In this document: in pieces, positions 33,737 through 43,678 of the stretch | Position numbering within the stretch: the stretch's first letter is position 1 | Layout of the letters: each line of letters opens with the position of its first letter | Notes under the pieces: generated by a model | Database searches by the model: none | Told to the model about the DNA's origin: nothing | The model's input: the letters and a program-made list of their open reading frames with translations, nothing else | Position numbers and translations under genes: made by a program | Assembly (NCBI RefSeq): GCF_036699995.1 | Contig: NZ_CP144906.1 | Span: 1,736,001 to 1,800,000, forward strand | Direction: 5' to 3' | From: Clostridium beijerinckii | Lineage (GTDB): Bacteria > Bacillota > Clostridia > Clostridiales > Clostridiaceae | Length of the DNA: 64,000 nt

Positions 33737-35779
33737 ATGTTATCTACAATAAAAGCCAACAATTTAATAAATGAAAAATCTCCTTATTTATTGCAACATG
33801 CTAATAATCCAATAAATTGGTATTCATGGAGTGAGGAAGCATTTGCAAAAGCTAAAGAGGAAGATAAGCCTATTTTTTTATCAATTGGGTATTCAACTTG
33901 TCACTGGTGTCATGTAATGGCTCATGAATCATTTGAAGATGAAGAAATTGCAGAAATTATGAATGATAGTTTTATTGCAATTAAAGTGGACAGAGAGGAA
34001 AGACCAGATATTGATAGTGTATATATGACAGTTTGCCAAGCCTTAACCGGCCATGGAGGTTGGCCGCTTACAGTGATAATGACTCCAGATCAAAAACCAT
34101 TTTTTGCAGGTACTTATTTTCCTAAAAAGGCTAAATATAATATGCCAGGACTTATGGATATTTTAAATTCAATAAATAAGCAATGGAAGGATAATAAGGA
34201 TAAGCTTATATCATCTGGTGATAGTATTTTATCAGAACTTGGCAGCTATTTTGATGGTGAAAGAAGCAAAATGAAGTTGACATCTAAAACATTAAAAAAT
34301 GGATATAATCAAATTTCACATGCTTTTGAGGAAAAGTATGGAGGATTTGGCGATGCACCTAAATTTCCGACGCCTCATATTATAATGTTTTTGCTTAGGT
34401 ATTATAAATCCCATAAAGAAATTAAAGCTTTAGAAATGGCTGAAAAAACTTTGATTTCTATGTATAGAGGTGGAATATTTGATCATATAGGTTTTGGCTT
34501 TTCAAGATATTCTACGGATAGTAAGTGGTTGGTACCACATTTTGAAAAGATGCTTTATGATAATGCTTTGCTTGTCATTGTATATTTAGAGGGATACGAG
34601 GTTACAAGAAATGAGATTTACAAAGAGGTTGCAACAAAAGTGCTAGAATATGTATTTAGAGAACTTACTAGTAAAGATGGTGGATTTTACTGTGCTGAGG
34701 ATGCAGATAGTGAAGGTGAAGAGGGAAAATATTATGTGTTTGAACCTTTAGAAATTTTAAGTGTTTTAGGAGAAGAAGATGGTACATATTTTAATGATTA
34801 TTTTGACATAACTTCTGATGGGAACTTTGAGGGCAAGAGCATTCCAAATTTAATAAAAAATAAAAACTTTCATAAGTCAGATGATAGGATAAAGTTACTT
34901 AGTGAACAAATACTTCAATATAGAAGTGACAGAACGGAACTACATAAAGATGATAAAATCCTAACTTCATGGAATGGACTTATGATAGCTGCACTTGGAA
35001 AAGCCTATAAAGTTCTTGAGGATGAAAGATACTTTGAATATGCTAAAAAGGCAGTAGAATTTATTTTTAATAACTTGATTGATGAAAATGGAAGACTTCT
35101 CGCAAGGTATAGAGATGAGGATTCACGTCATAAAGCTTATTTGGATGACTATGCTTTTCTTTGTTTTGGACTTATAGAGCTTTATGAAAGTAGCTATGAT
35201 ATTGAGTTTTTAAATAAGGCGATTGAAATAAATAAGGATATGATTAACTTATTTTGGGATAATGAAAAAGATGGATTTTTCCTTTATGGTGAGGATAGTG
35301 AAAAATTAATTGCTAGACCTAAGGAACTTTTTGATGGCGCTATGCCTTCAGGAAATTCTGTTGCAGCTTATAATTTAATAAAGCTTGCAAGACTTACTGG
35401 AGATTTAACTCTTGAAGAAATGGCAGAGAAACAATTTAATTTTATTTGTGGCTCAGTATTTAATGAAGAAATAAATCATTCATTTTTTTTAATGGCGGCA
35501 TCATTTGCTTTAAATGAATCACAAGAATTAGTATGTGTTACTAATGATAAAGGTGAAGAAGAAAAAATTAAGGATTTATTAAGTGAAAGATCTCTTTTCA
35601 ATTTAACAACAATAATTAAGAATGATGAAAATAGAAATAAAATAGAGAAGCTAGCACCATTTCTTAAGGAATATGATCTTATAAATGAAAAATCTACATA
35701 TTATTTATGTAAAGGAAAATCGTGTATGGCTCCAGTAAATGATATTGATGAATTGAGAAAAATGTTATCTAAATTATAA
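33737..35779 (+). CDS. thioredoxin domain-containing protein, YyaL/DUF255 type
   Basis: A 680-aa two-domain protein. The N-terminal thioredoxin-like DUF255 part contains [16 protein letters not shown] (Cys 55 and Cys 58) and [13 protein letters not shown]. The C-terminal part is an alpha/alpha-barrel like N-acylglucosamine 2-epimerases ([34 protein letters not shown]). This is the universal YyaL/spermatogenesis-associated 20 architecture; the reaction is unproven. ATG 33737 follows AAAGGAG; earlier in-frame codons lack one. Confidence 0.92.
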   Translation: MLSTIKANNLINEKSPYLLQHANNPINWYSWSEEAFAKAKEEDKPIFLSIGYSTCHWCHVMAHESFEDEEIAEIMNDSFIAIKVDREERPDIDSVYMTVCQALTGHGGWPLTVIMTPDQKPFFAGTYFPKKAKYNMPGLMDILNSINKQWKDNKDKLISSGDSILSELGSYFDGERSKMKLTSKTLKNGYNQISHAFEEKYGGFGDAPKFPTPHIIMFLLRYYKSHKEIKALEMAEKTLISMYRGGIFDHIGFGFSRYSTDSKWLVPHFEKMLYDNALLVIVYLEGYEVTRNEIYKEVATKVLEYVFRELTSKDGGFYCAEDADSEGEEGKYYVFEPLEILSVLGEEDGTYFNDYFDITSDGNFEGKSIPNLIKNKNFHKSDDRIKLLSEQILQYRSDRTELHKDDKILTSWNGLMIAALGKAYKVLEDERYFEYAKKAVEFIFNNLIDENGRLLARYRDEDSRHKAYLDDYAFLCFGLIELYESSYDIEFLNKAIEINKDMINLFWDNEKDGFFLYGEDSEKLIARPKELFDGAMPSGNSVAAYNLIKLARLTGDLTLEEMAEKQFNFICGSVFNEEINHSFFLMAASFALNESQELVCVTNDKGEEEKIKDLLSERSLFNLTTIIKNDENRNKIEKLAPFLKEYDLINEKSTYYLCKGKSCMAPVNDIDELRKMLSKL

Positions 35780-35818
35780 GGAGATGAATAATTAATCTAA
35801 AATTAAGATTTATTTAAG

Positions 35819-35846
35819 TTGTTATAAGACCGAGTTTTAGTATAAT
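35819..35846 (+). promoter_or_regulatory. probable promoter of the ABC transporter pair
   Basis: TTGTTA (35819-35824), 16-base spacer, TATAAT (35841-35846), 24 bases before the ATP-binding gene. Confidence 0.45.
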
Positions 35847-35869
35847 AATTCCAAGGAGAGGATAAATTT

Positions 35870-36595
35870 ATGATAAATATATGCAATATAACAAAAAGTT
35901 ATAATGGAAATTATAATGCGGTAAGCAATTTAAATTTGGAAATCAAGGATGGAGAAATATATGGATTATTAGGACCTAATGGGGCGGGAAAGACAACAAC
36001 TATTAAAATGATAACTGGAATAATAGCGCCTACATCGGGAAAGATTGAAATTAATGGAATTGATATTAGTAAAGAGCCAGTTAGAGCAAAAGAGCAATTT
36101 GGTTATGTCCCAGATAGCCCGGATATGTTTTTAAGATTAAGTGGAATGGAATATTTAAATTTCATGGCTGATGTTTATGGGGTTTCAAAGGAAGAAAGAT
36201 TATCAAGGATAAGAGAAATATCAAAAAGGTTTGAAATGGAGTTGGCATTAGGAGATAAGATACATTCATATTCTCATGGTATGAGACAAAAGGTAGTTCT
36301 TATGGGAGTTTTGATTCATAAGCCAAAAGTTTGGATTTTAGATGAACCGATGACAGGTTTAGATCCAAAATCAGCATTTACATTAAAAGAAATGATGAGA
36401 GAACATGCTGATGAAGGAAATACCGTGATTTTTTCTACACATGTGTTGGAAGTTGCAGAGAAAGTCTGTGATAAAGTCGCGATTATTAATAAAGGGCAAT
36501 TAATATTTAATGGAACACTAAGCAATATGAGAAAAGAGTTTAAAGAAAATGAATCCTTAGAAGAGATGTTTTTGGAGATGATTCAAGATGAATAG
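35870..36595 (+). CDS. ABC transporter ATP-binding protein
   Basis: A 241-aa nucleotide-binding subunit: Walker A GPNGAGKTT, Q-loop region FGYVPDSPDMF, signature YSHGMRQK and Walker B VWILDEPMTGLDP, with the switch His in FSTHV. The type is that of ABC-2 exporters. CAAGGAGAGG precedes ATG 35870. It overlaps the permease gene by 8 bases, so the two form one exporter. Substrate unknown. Confidence 0.93.
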   Translation: MINICNITKSYNGNYNAVSNLNLEIKDGEIYGLLGPNGAGKTTTIKMITGIIAPTSGKIEINGIDISKEPVRAKEQFGYVPDSPDMFLRLSGMEYLNFMADVYGVSKEERLSRIREISKRFEMELALGDKIHSYSHGMRQKVVLMGVLIHKPKVWILDEPMTGLDPKSAFTLKEMMREHADEGNTVIFSTHVLEVAEKVCDKVAIINKGQLIFNGTLSNMRKEFKENESLEEMFLEMIQDE

Positions 36596-38225
36596 GCTTA
36601 AGATAATAACAAAATATTTTATAAGAAATGCATTTGAGGAAATGTTTGCTAGTAGTAAGAAAATGAAACCTGTGTTCGCAGTAATGCTAATGATATTTAT
36701 TGTAGTAATGCTATCTATGCCTTTTACTGTAATAATAAGTGAAGGCTACGGACCACTTCATGCTATGAGACAGGAAGGAATATTATTATCAATAATACTG
36801 TCAATTGGGGAGAGTGTTTCTTTTATCTTTGGAATGTATACAATAATAAATATCTTATACTTTTCAAATGATATTGAAGTTATATTACCACTTCCTTTTA
36901 AAAGCAGTGAAATAGTATTTGGAAAGTTTATGGCAGTGTTAATTAATATGTATGTGTATACATCAATGTTAATTTTGCCACTTATAGTCTATGGATTTGT
37001 GTCAAAGGCAAGCTTCTTATATTACTTATATGGAATTATAGTGTTATTAATAACTCCTATTGTACCGATGGTATTGGCATCATTAATATGCATGATTCTT
37101 ATGAGGTTTACTAGCTTATCTAAGCATAAAGATGCATTTAGAGTATTTACAGGGTGTGCATCACTAATTTTGATAGTAGGATTCAATCTTTTTACATCAA
37201 GTTCTGGAAGAAGTACAAATTCACAGCAAATGATTCAAAGATTTTCAGATGGAAATAACAGCGCGATAAGTACACTAAATGATATTTTCATAACAAGTAG
37301 ATTTTCTTCAAATGGGCTATTATATAATAATGACATTAGAGGCTTGCTTAATATACTTATGTCTTTATGCCTAAGTTTAATAATTTTCATAATATATTAT
37401 TATATAGGAGGAAAGTTATATTTAAAGGGAGTAATAGGTATTTCTGAAACTTATAGCAAGAGGGAAAATATTTTAGAAAACGGTAAGGCAAATAAAATAA
37501 TAAAAGAAAATTCAAAATTAAAAGCATTAATTATAAAAGATGTTAAAATCTTATTCAGAACTCCTCAATTCTTTATTAATTGCATAGCGATGATGTTTTA
37601 CATGCCGGCAGTAATGGGTGTTGCATTTTTTTCCGGTGGTAAACTATCAGAGTATAGGTATTTATTAAATAGTAGTCCCAAATGGAATGCGATTACCATA
37701 GCAATTGCATTTGTAGGTGGAACGGTATGTATAATGTCAGGTGGAGCAGGTGCAAGTGCACTTTCAAGAGAGGGGAAAGATTTTATTGTATCGAAGTATA
37801 TTCCTGTGGAATATAAAACTCAGCTATACTCTAAGATTCTTTCGTCATTATTTATAAATGAATTTGGAATGGTTATAGTTGTCTTAGGACTTTTGCTAGT
37901 AAATGTAAGTCCTATTATAATATTACTAGGAACAATATCTTCTTTCGGATCAATACTTATGATAACTTTATTAGGATTATATATAGACTTTAGATCACCA
38001 AAATTGGAATGGGAAAATGAAAAAGCAATGTTTAAAAATAATTATATACCTCTGTTAATTATGCTTATTATATTTATATTAGGAGCTGGTTTAGTAGCTG
38101 CTGCCATAATTCTGAGGAATTATGTGATTATATTTGGAATTTGCATTATTATTTCACTTGTTGGAAGTGGTCTTTTATATAAAGGTTTATTAAAGAATGC
38201 TTTTAAAATATATAATGAAAAATAG
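36588..38225 (+). CDS. ABC transporter permease (ABC-2-like exporter)
   Basis: A 545-aa membrane subunit with about 12 hydrophobic segments. It resembles large permeases that pair with a single ATPase in Firmicutes (putative ABC exporter family). Marks: ILPLPFKSSEIVFGKFMAVL in the first half and SREGKDFIVSKYIPVEYKTQ between helices. The start lies inside the ATPase gene. Substrate unknown; lipid, peptide or antibiotic export are options. Confidence 0.85.
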   Translation: MNRLKIITKYFIRNAFEEMFASSKKMKPVFAVMLMIFIVVMLSMPFTVIISEGYGPLHAMRQEGILLSIILSIGESVSFIFGMYTIINILYFSNDIEVILPLPFKSSEIVFGKFMAVLINMYVYTSMLILPLIVYGFVSKASFLYYLYGIIVLLITPIVPMVLASLICMILMRFTSLSKHKDAFRVFTGCASLILIVGFNLFTSSSGRSTNSQQMIQRFSDGNNSAISTLNDIFITSRFSSNGLLYNNDIRGLLNILMSLCLSLIIFIIYYYIGGKLYLKGVIGISETYSKRENILENGKANKIIKENSKLKALIIKDVKILFRTPQFFINCIAMMFYMPAVMGVAFFSGGKLSEYRYLLNSSPKWNAITIAIAFVGGTVCIMSGGAGASALSREGKDFIVSKYIPVEYKTQLYSKILSSLFINEFGMVIVVLGLLLVNVSPIIILLGTISSFGSILMITLLGLYIDFRSPKLEWENEKAMFKNNYIPLLIMLIIFILGAGLVAAAIILRNYVIIFGICIIISLVGSGLLYKGLLKNAFKIYNEK

Positions 38226-38240
38226 ACAGAATAAGATACA

Positions 38241-38287
38241 AATGCATTACAAAAATTCGCTTTTTGATTTTGTAATGCATTTTTTAT
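38241..38287 (+). terminator. terminator of the ABC exporter operon
   Basis: AATGCATTACAAAA (38241-38254) pairs with TTTTGTAATGCATT (38268-38281), followed by TTTTTATT. Confidence 0.88.
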
Positions 38288-38412
38288 TAAAGTAAATTGG
38301 TAATTGAGAAATAAAATGAATGTATGAGAAACAAATTATAATAAAACTGCTGATGTTACAAATAGTAATATTAAACAATAGACTTATAACGACATTTTGA
38401 ATTAAAGTTAAT

Positions 38413-38441
38413 TTGACACTAACTTAGTGTAATGGTATAAT
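38413..38441 (+). promoter_or_regulatory. consensus promoter upstream of thiS, with an internal palindrome
   Basis: TTGACA (38413-38418), exactly 17 bases, TATAAT (38436-38441): a full consensus match. The spacer contains ACACTAACTTAGTGT (38416-38430), a perfect 7-1-7 palindrome that looks like an operator. The binding protein is unknown. Confidence 0.8.
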
Positions 38442-38456
38442 GGTTTACAGAGTGTG

Positions 38457-38512
38457 AAGGTCACACGAAGGGGTACACCACCTTGGGTGTATTTTTTCGT
38501 GTGGCCTTTTTT
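38457..38512 (+). terminator. leader terminator or attenuator before thiS
   Basis: AAGGTCACACGAA (38457-38469) pairs with TTCGTGTGGCCTT (38496-38508), one G-U. Inside it TACACC-ACCTTG-GGTGTA forms an upper stem. CCTTTTTT ends it. It lies right after the promoter and 30 bases before thiS. I see no TPP-riboswitch (CUGAGA) sequence, so it may end a small RNA or attenuate thiSGH. Confidence 0.7.
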
Positions 38513-38542
38513 AGTTATATTAAATATTTAAGAGGTGATTAA

Positions 38543-38740
38543 ATGGTAAAAGTGAATGGAAAAGAGGCAGATAATGCAATTGGATTATCGTTAGAGGACT
38601 TTCTTATCAGTGAAGGATATTTAATAGATAAGATTGTAGTTGAGCTAAATGGTGAAATAATGCCAAAATCTCAATATAAGCAGACAAATATTAAAGATGG
38701 TGATTCTTTAGAAGTAATTAGCTTTGTTGGAGGAGGCTGA
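38543..38740 (+). CDS. thiS: sulfur carrier protein ThiS
   Basis: A 65-aa ubiquitin-like carrier ending in the required Gly-Gly (ISFVGGG). It holds the thiocarboxylate that ThiG uses to make the thiazole of thiamine. MVKVNGKEA at the start and KDGDSLEVISFVGGG at the end are typical. AAGAGGTG precedes ATG 38543. It is followed by thiG after about 200 bases and thiH. The adenylating partner ThiF is not in the window. Confidence 0.93.
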   Translation: MVKVNGKEADNAIGLSLEDFLISEGYLIDKIVVELNGEIMPKSQYKQTNIKDGDSLEVISFVGGG

Positions 38741-38943
38741 TGTATTAATAAATTTAGAAATATTACTAATGTATATTATCAAAAATAATAATAATAATTT
38801 TCTGCAAGATCTAGATTAGAAAGGACAAGCTTTTAAATTAAGTTATTTATTTAATAATTTGGTTATACATATTAATTTATTTTAATAATCGAATTTTATA
38901 TACTTCTAGTTCTTGCTGAAAAATGTTAAAGGAGAGTATTGGA

Positions 38944-39714
38944 ATGAAAAAAGATGTATTAACACTTGGGGGACACGAATTCTCATCACGATTCATACTA
39001 GGTTCTGGAAAATATAATTTGAATTTAATTAAGGCTGCAGTTGAGAATGCAGGCGCACAGATGATTACTTTGGCATTAAGACGCGCTAATACAAGCGGAG
39101 GTGAAAATATTTTGGATTTTATTCCAGAAGGTGTTACATTGCTTCCAAATACATCTGGGGCAAGGAATGCAGAAGAAGCAGTTAGAATTGCAAGACTTGC
39201 AAGGGCTATGAATTGTGGTGACTTTGTAAAAGTTGAAATAATTCATGATTCAAAATATTTGCTTCCAGATAATTATGAGACTATTAAAGCAACTGAAATT
39301 CTTGCTAAAGAAGGCTTTATAGTAATGCCATATATGCATGCAGATTTAAATGTGGCTCGTGATCTAGTTAATGCTGGAGCAGCATGTATTATGCCTCTTG
39401 CATCACCGATTGGATCTAATAAAGGTTTAGCTACAAAAGAATTTATAAAAATATTAGTAGATGAAATAGATCTTCCAATTATTGTGGATGCAGGTATTGG
39501 GCGACCATCTCAAGCTTGTGAAGCTATGGAAATGGGAGTAGCAGCAGTTATGGCTAATACTGCAATTGCGACAGCTGGTGATATTCCAGCTATGGCAGGA
39601 GCATTTAAACAAGCAATTGAAGCAGGACGTGCAGCATATCTTTCAGGACTAGGTAGAGTTCTAGATAAAGGTGCTTCTGCGTCTTCACCATTAACTGGAT
39701 TTTTAGAAGATTAG
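38944..39714 (+). CDS. thiG: thiazole synthase ThiG
   Basis: A 256-aa TIM-barrel enzyme that builds the thiazole phosphate from deoxyxylulose phosphate, ThiS thiocarboxylate and dehydroglycine. Signatures: [53 protein letters not shown] and [18 protein letters not shown]; the Schiff-base Lys lies in FVKVEII. AAAGGAG precedes ATG 38944; the frame opens at 38923 but that start has no site. Coupled closely to thiH (10 bases). Confidence 0.96.
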   Translation: MKKDVLTLGGHEFSSRFILGSGKYNLNLIKAAVENAGAQMITLALRRANTSGGENILDFIPEGVTLLPNTSGARNAEEAVRIARLARAMNCGDFVKVEIIHDSKYLLPDNYETIKATEILAKEGFIVMPYMHADLNVARDLVNAGAACIMPLASPIGSNKGLATKEFIKILVDEIDLPIIVDAGIGRPSQACEAMEMGVAAVMANTAIATAGDIPAMAGAFKQAIEAGRAAYLSGLGRVLDKGASASSPLTGFLED

Positions 39715-39724
39715 GAGGCAGACA

Positions 39725-40885
39725 ATGAGCGAAGAACGTATAAATCACATGGAATATATGACTGGGATGGAAGTATTAGAATCGGATATAATGGATAAAG
39801 TAATTAATCATATGGAAGCTTATGACTATGATAAGTATACAGAAACAGATGTTAGAATAGCTTTGAACAATGATTATCGTACCATAGAAGATTTTGCAGC
39901 ATTATTATCACCAGCAGCTATGCCGTTTTTAGAGGAAATGGCTCAATTAGCTAAAGAGGAAACAAGAAAGCATTTTGGTAACTCAGTTTACATGTTTACA
40001 CCACTATATCTAGCAAATTATTGTGAGAACTATTGCATTTATTGTGGATTTAACTGTCATAATAAAATACGCAGAGCGAAGTTAAATTTCGATGAAATAG
40101 AGAAAGAAATGCAGGCAATAGCTAAAACAGGTTTGGAGGAAGTGCTTCTGCTTACTGGTGAAAGCAGAAAGATGTCAGATGTAAAATATATTGGAGAGGC
40201 TTGTAAGATAGCACGCAAGTATTTTAAGATGGTAGGATTAGAAGTATATCCTATGAATTCTGATGAATATGAATATCTTCAAGAATGCGGTGCAGATTTT
40301 GTAACTGTATTCCAGGAAACTTATAATTCAGATAAATATGAAACACTTCATCTTGAAGGGCATAAGCGCATATTTCCATATAGACTTAATGCGCAGGAAA
40401 GAGCTCTAAAAGGTGGGATGCGTGGTGTCGGATTTGCAGCATTACTTGGTCTAGATGACTTTAGAAAAGATGCTTTTGCGACAGGGGTACATGCATACCT
40501 TCTTCAAAGAAAGTACCCACATGCAGAGATAGCATTTTCATGTCCAAGGCTAAGACCAATTATTAATAATGATAAAATTAATCCAAAGGATGTGCATGAG
40601 AAACAACTTTTGCAAGTTATTACAGCATACCGTCTTTTTATGCCTTTTGCTAATATTACAATTTCAACAAGAGAATGCGAAAGATTTCGTAATAATGTAA
40701 TTGGCTTAGCAGCTACTAAGATTTCAGCAGGTGTAAGTACAGGAATAGGAAGCCATGCGGAAGATGCAGAAGACAGGGGAGATAATCAATTTGAAATTGC
40801 AGATAACAGATCTGTAGATGAAGTGTATGAGGCAATTAAGTCTAAAGGCTTACAGCCTGTAATGAATGATTATGTATATTTATAA
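39725..40885 (+). CDS. thiH: 2-iminoacetate synthase ThiH
   Basis: A 386-aa radical SAM enzyme that cleaves tyrosine to dehydroglycine for ThiG. The 4Fe-4S motif CENYCIYC is at Cys 100, 104 and 107. The long YDKYTETDV N-terminal extension and CPRLRPI segment are typical. AGGAGG precedes ATG 39725. Anaerobes use ThiH rather than oxygen-dependent ThiO, in line with the organism. Last gene of the thi group. Confidence 0.96.
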   Translation: MSEERINHMEYMTGMEVLESDIMDKVINHMEAYDYDKYTETDVRIALNNDYRTIEDFAALLSPAAMPFLEEMAQLAKEETRKHFGNSVYMFTPLYLANYCENYCIYCGFNCHNKIRRAKLNFDEIEKEMQAIAKTGLEEVLLLTGESRKMSDVKYIGEACKIARKYFKMVGLEVYPMNSDEYEYLQECGADFVTVFQETYNSDKYETLHLEGHKRIFPYRLNAQERALKGGMRGVGFAALLGLDDFRKDAFATGVHAYLLQRKYPHAEIAFSCPRLRPIINNDKINPKDVHEKQLLQVITAYRLFMPFANITISTRECERFRNNVIGLAATKISAGVSTGIGSHAEDAEDRGDNQFEIADNRSVDEVYEAIKSKGLQPVMNDYVYL

Positions 40886-40967
40886 AATTAATAAGATGTT
40901 TATATCTTTAGATGAAGACAAAGATAAATAAGTTATAATCTCGATATATCTTAATATTGAAATAATT

Positions 40968-41000
40968 AGTAGGAATCTTTAATTGATTCCTACTTTTTTT
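40968..41000. terminator. terminator between thiH and tetR
   Basis: AGTAGGAATC pairs with GATTCCTACT across a 7-nt loop, then TTTTTT. It ends the thi operon; the minus-strand tetR gene runs toward it too. Confidence 0.88.
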
Positions 41001-41058
41001 AGATAAATTATTATACTAATTACAGTTTGACTTATACATAAGAATAATAAAATAAATA

Positions 41059-41709
41059 TTATTTATTTTTCGCTTGAAGACCCAATATAATTACTTCAAG
41101 ATATCCTGCAAAACGCGAAACAAAATCAGGAGGGGCTTCGAGCAGTGAAACAGTTTGAAATTCTTGACGTTGGTTTTTAGAGGATACTGCCGGAGAATAT
41201 AAACTAGAGGCATAATAAATCTGATATTCATTAAAAAGTTTAAGCTCATCGTCTGTCAGGTTAGGAATAAATTTTTTAGTAATCAAACTTAATTTACCAA
41301 AGCTATTAGCAAGATCTTGTTTCAATATCTCCAGTGATTTTGTTGTCACATTACTTCTTAATACTGAAACTAAAATTGAGAACAGCTTTAAAAAACGCTG
41401 ATTTTCATACATTTGTTCTGACCATAACAGACAAAAGGTTTTAAGTTCTAATTGATCATAATCTTTAAGTTTATCATATGTTTTTTTTACCCACTTTTCT
41501 AAATCTGAACTTAATATCCATAGGAAAATTTCTTCCTTGGTGGAAACGTATTTATATAAATTTGCTCTTGAAAAATTTAACTCATTAGCAATTGAAGCAA
41601 GTGTGATTTTTTCTAAGGGCTCTCTTTCGTATAGCTTTAATGTAGCCTCTATGATTTGTTCACGCCTAATGCTTTTTTGTTCTTCGTTTCGAGCGCGTTG
41701 AAATTCCAT
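41059..41709 (-). CDS. TetR family transcriptional regulator
   Basis: A 216-aa regulator with the TetR helix-turn-helix near the N-terminus (IIEATLKLYEREPLEKITLA and RANLYKYVSTKEEIF). The C-terminal ligand domain is unassigned. It is divergent from an MFS drug exporter, and the shared region holds two matching operators. AAGGAGGTAAAGAA precedes ATG 41709. It probably represses the exporter and itself. Confidence 0.92.
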   Translation of the reverse strand: MEFQRARNEEQKSIRREQIIEATLKLYEREPLEKITLASIANELNFSRANLYKYVSTKEEIFLWILSSDLEKWVKKTYDKLKDYDQLELKTFCLLWSEQMYENQRFLKLFSILVSVLRSNVTTKSLEILKQDLANSFGKLSLITKKFIPNLTDDELKLFNEYQIYYASSLYSPAVSSKNQRQEFQTVSLLEAPPDFVSRFAGYLEVIILGLQAKNK

Positions 41710-41792
41710 TTCTTTACCTCCTTACTAATTGACAATTACATAATAGCAAATGAATCATAAACTTACAAGTTACTAATGTTACTCAAAATTCA

Positions 41793-41821
41793 TTGACAAG
41801 TTACGCAGTGTAACTTATACT
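41793..41821 (+). promoter_or_regulatory. promoter of the MFS exporter gene
   Basis: TTGACA (41793-41798), 17-base spacer, TATACT (41816-41821). The spacer is occupied by operator O1. Confidence 0.75.
41798..41816. promoter_or_regulatory. TetR operator O1
   Basis: AAGTTAC-GCAGT-GTAACTT is a perfect 7-5-7 palindrome lying exactly between the -35 and -10 elements of the exporter promoter. Confidence 0.8.
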
Positions 41822-41826
41822 TAAAT

Positions 41827-41845
41827 AAGTTTCATGGTGTAACTT
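41827..41845. promoter_or_regulatory. TetR operator O2
   Basis: AAGTTTC-ATGGT-GTAACTT, a copy of O1 with one arm mismatch, 29 bases downstream. A further half-like AAGTTACTAATGTTACT lies near 41768. Confidence 0.72.
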
Positions 41846-41994
41846 ACATTTTCGAAATCGTAGATATGATAAAAAGTCATAAATTAATGCGAAGAGACGT
41901 ATAAGGAAGTTGAAGTAACTTAGATACAGGAGTATGTAAATGTTTTAGCTTATTTAATGCCTAGTAATATGTTAAATAATGAGGTGAGCAAAGA

Positions 41995-43518
41995 ATGAAA
42001 GATAGTAGTAATGAACAGGCAAATCCATGGTTAGCAATGATAGTTATCATAATTGGTACATTTATGTCGGTACTAAGTAGTAGTATAATTAATGTTGCAT
42101 TAACTAAAATGATGTCTGTATTTGGAGTAGGATTGGATGATGTGAAGTGGGTGATGACAGCTTATACATTAGCACTTGGAGCAATTATTCCTTTAACAGG
42201 ATATCTTCAAGATATTTTTGGTGCTAAAAAAGTATACATAGTTGCATTGGCAATTTTTACGATGGGGTCCGCGCTATGCGGATTTGCATGGAGCAATTCT
42301 AGTATGATAGCATTTCGTGTATTTCAAGCTATTGGAGGAGGGATGATGCAGCCTGTTGGGATGAGTATAATATATTCTGTATTTCCAAGAAAAAAGATAG
42401 GACTTGCACTTGGGGTTTATGGAATAGCAGCTATGGCAGCACCTGCCATAGGACCAACTCTTGGTGGACTGATTATAGAAAAAATGGATTGGAGGCTAAT
42501 TTTTACTGTAAATATCCCAATAGGAATAATAGGAGTATTGTTGGGTATGATTATTTTAAAAGGCCAACCGATGAAACCATTTAAGGCATTTGATATAGTA
42601 GGATTTTTATCATCTACAGTAGGTTTAGTAAGTTTGTTATATGTACTTGGAAAGGGATCCTCAATTGATTGGGGTGATATGATAAATCCAATGTTAGTAG
42701 CGTTGGGGAGTTTAAGTCTCATATTATTTGTGATTAATGAGCTTACACATCCAGACCCACTATTAGATCTGAGAGTTCTCAAACTATTTGATTTTAGTAT
42801 GAGCTTAGTTATAATAACTGTATTAACTATAGGATTAATGGGAGGGTCATATGTATTGCCTTTATTTCTGCAGAATGTAAGGGGATATACCGCTATGCAG
42901 GCGGGACTTATTATGTTTCCATCAGCACTAGTTATGGGGGCATTAATGCCATTAAGCGGAACGCTTTATGATAAATTCGGAGCTAAACCTGTAGTTATAC
43001 CAGGTCTTATTATATTAGCACTAGCTACATTTAAGCTGTCAACAGCTATAAATATGAATTCTAGCAAAGAATCAATAATATTTATTAACTGTATAAGATC
43101 TATTGGATTGGGAATAGCCATGATGCCTATTAGCACTGCCGGTATGAATGTAGTAAAAGGCGAAATGATTCCGAGAGCATCAGCATTGAATAGCACTATA
43201 AGACAGGTGGCAAGTTCTCTTGCTGTAACTATAATGACAGTAATAATACAATCGAAAACAAGCTATAATTATTCAAAACTTGCAGAGCAAATAAATATTT
43301 ATAATAAAACAGCAGTAGGAACTATAAATTCACTAACAAAATCATATATGTATGAAGGTTTTCCGCAAGAAACTTCTAAAGTTATGGCACTATCTCAATT
43401 GGCAAAAATTATTCAAGGACAAGCATCTGTAGATGCTATGGCATATTCTATTTCGGTAACTGGAGCTATAGCTGTTGTTGCTATATTTTTAACATTATTT
43501 ATGAGAACTAGAAGATAA
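41995..43518 (+). CDS. MFS transporter, DHA2 family (EmrB/QacA-type drug exporter)
   Basis: A 507-aa protein with about 14 membrane helices. DHA2 marks: FMSVLSSSIINVALTKM in helix 1, WVMTAYTLALGAIIPLTGYL in helix 2, and the helix-5 motif GIAAMAAPAIGPTLGG. It likely pumps toxic organic compounds out with protons. It is controlled by the divergent TetR gene through operators in its promoter. GAGGTGAGC precedes ATG 41995. Confidence 0.9.
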   Translation: MKDSSNEQANPWLAMIVIIIGTFMSVLSSSIINVALTKMMSVFGVGLDDVKWVMTAYTLALGAIIPLTGYLQDIFGAKKVYIVALAIFTMGSALCGFAWSNSSMIAFRVFQAIGGGMMQPVGMSIIYSVFPRKKIGLALGVYGIAAMAAPAIGPTLGGLIIEKMDWRLIFTVNIPIGIIGVLLGMIILKGQPMKPFKAFDIVGFLSSTVGLVSLLYVLGKGSSIDWGDMINPMLVALGSLSLILFVINELTHPDPLLDLRVLKLFDFSMSLVIITVLTIGLMGGSYVLPLFLQNVRGYTAMQAGLIMFPSALVMGALMPLSGTLYDKFGAKPVVIPGLIILALATFKLSTAINMNSSKESIIFINCIRSIGLGIAMMPISTAGMNVVKGEMIPRASALNSTIRQVASSLAVTIMTVIIQSKTSYNYSKLAEQINIYNKTAVGTINSLTKSYMYEGFPQETSKVMALSQLAKIIQGQASVDAMAYSISVTGAIAVVAIFLTLFMRTRR

Positions 43519-43678
43519 TATAAAAAATTAAATCATGATAGAGGAATGTGTTATTTAATAATAGATATATATAAATTAAAAAGATATTAATATAAAAATA
43601 ATATAAAATTTTACTAATGAATTTAATAGATAAATAAGAAAATACTTATAAATTAAATTGAGTAAAGGGGATAGAATA

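Noticed and set aside
38430..38515. TPP riboswitch before thiS
   Set aside because: The conserved CUGAGA and the other TPP core elements are absent; only a promoter and terminator hairpin are seen.
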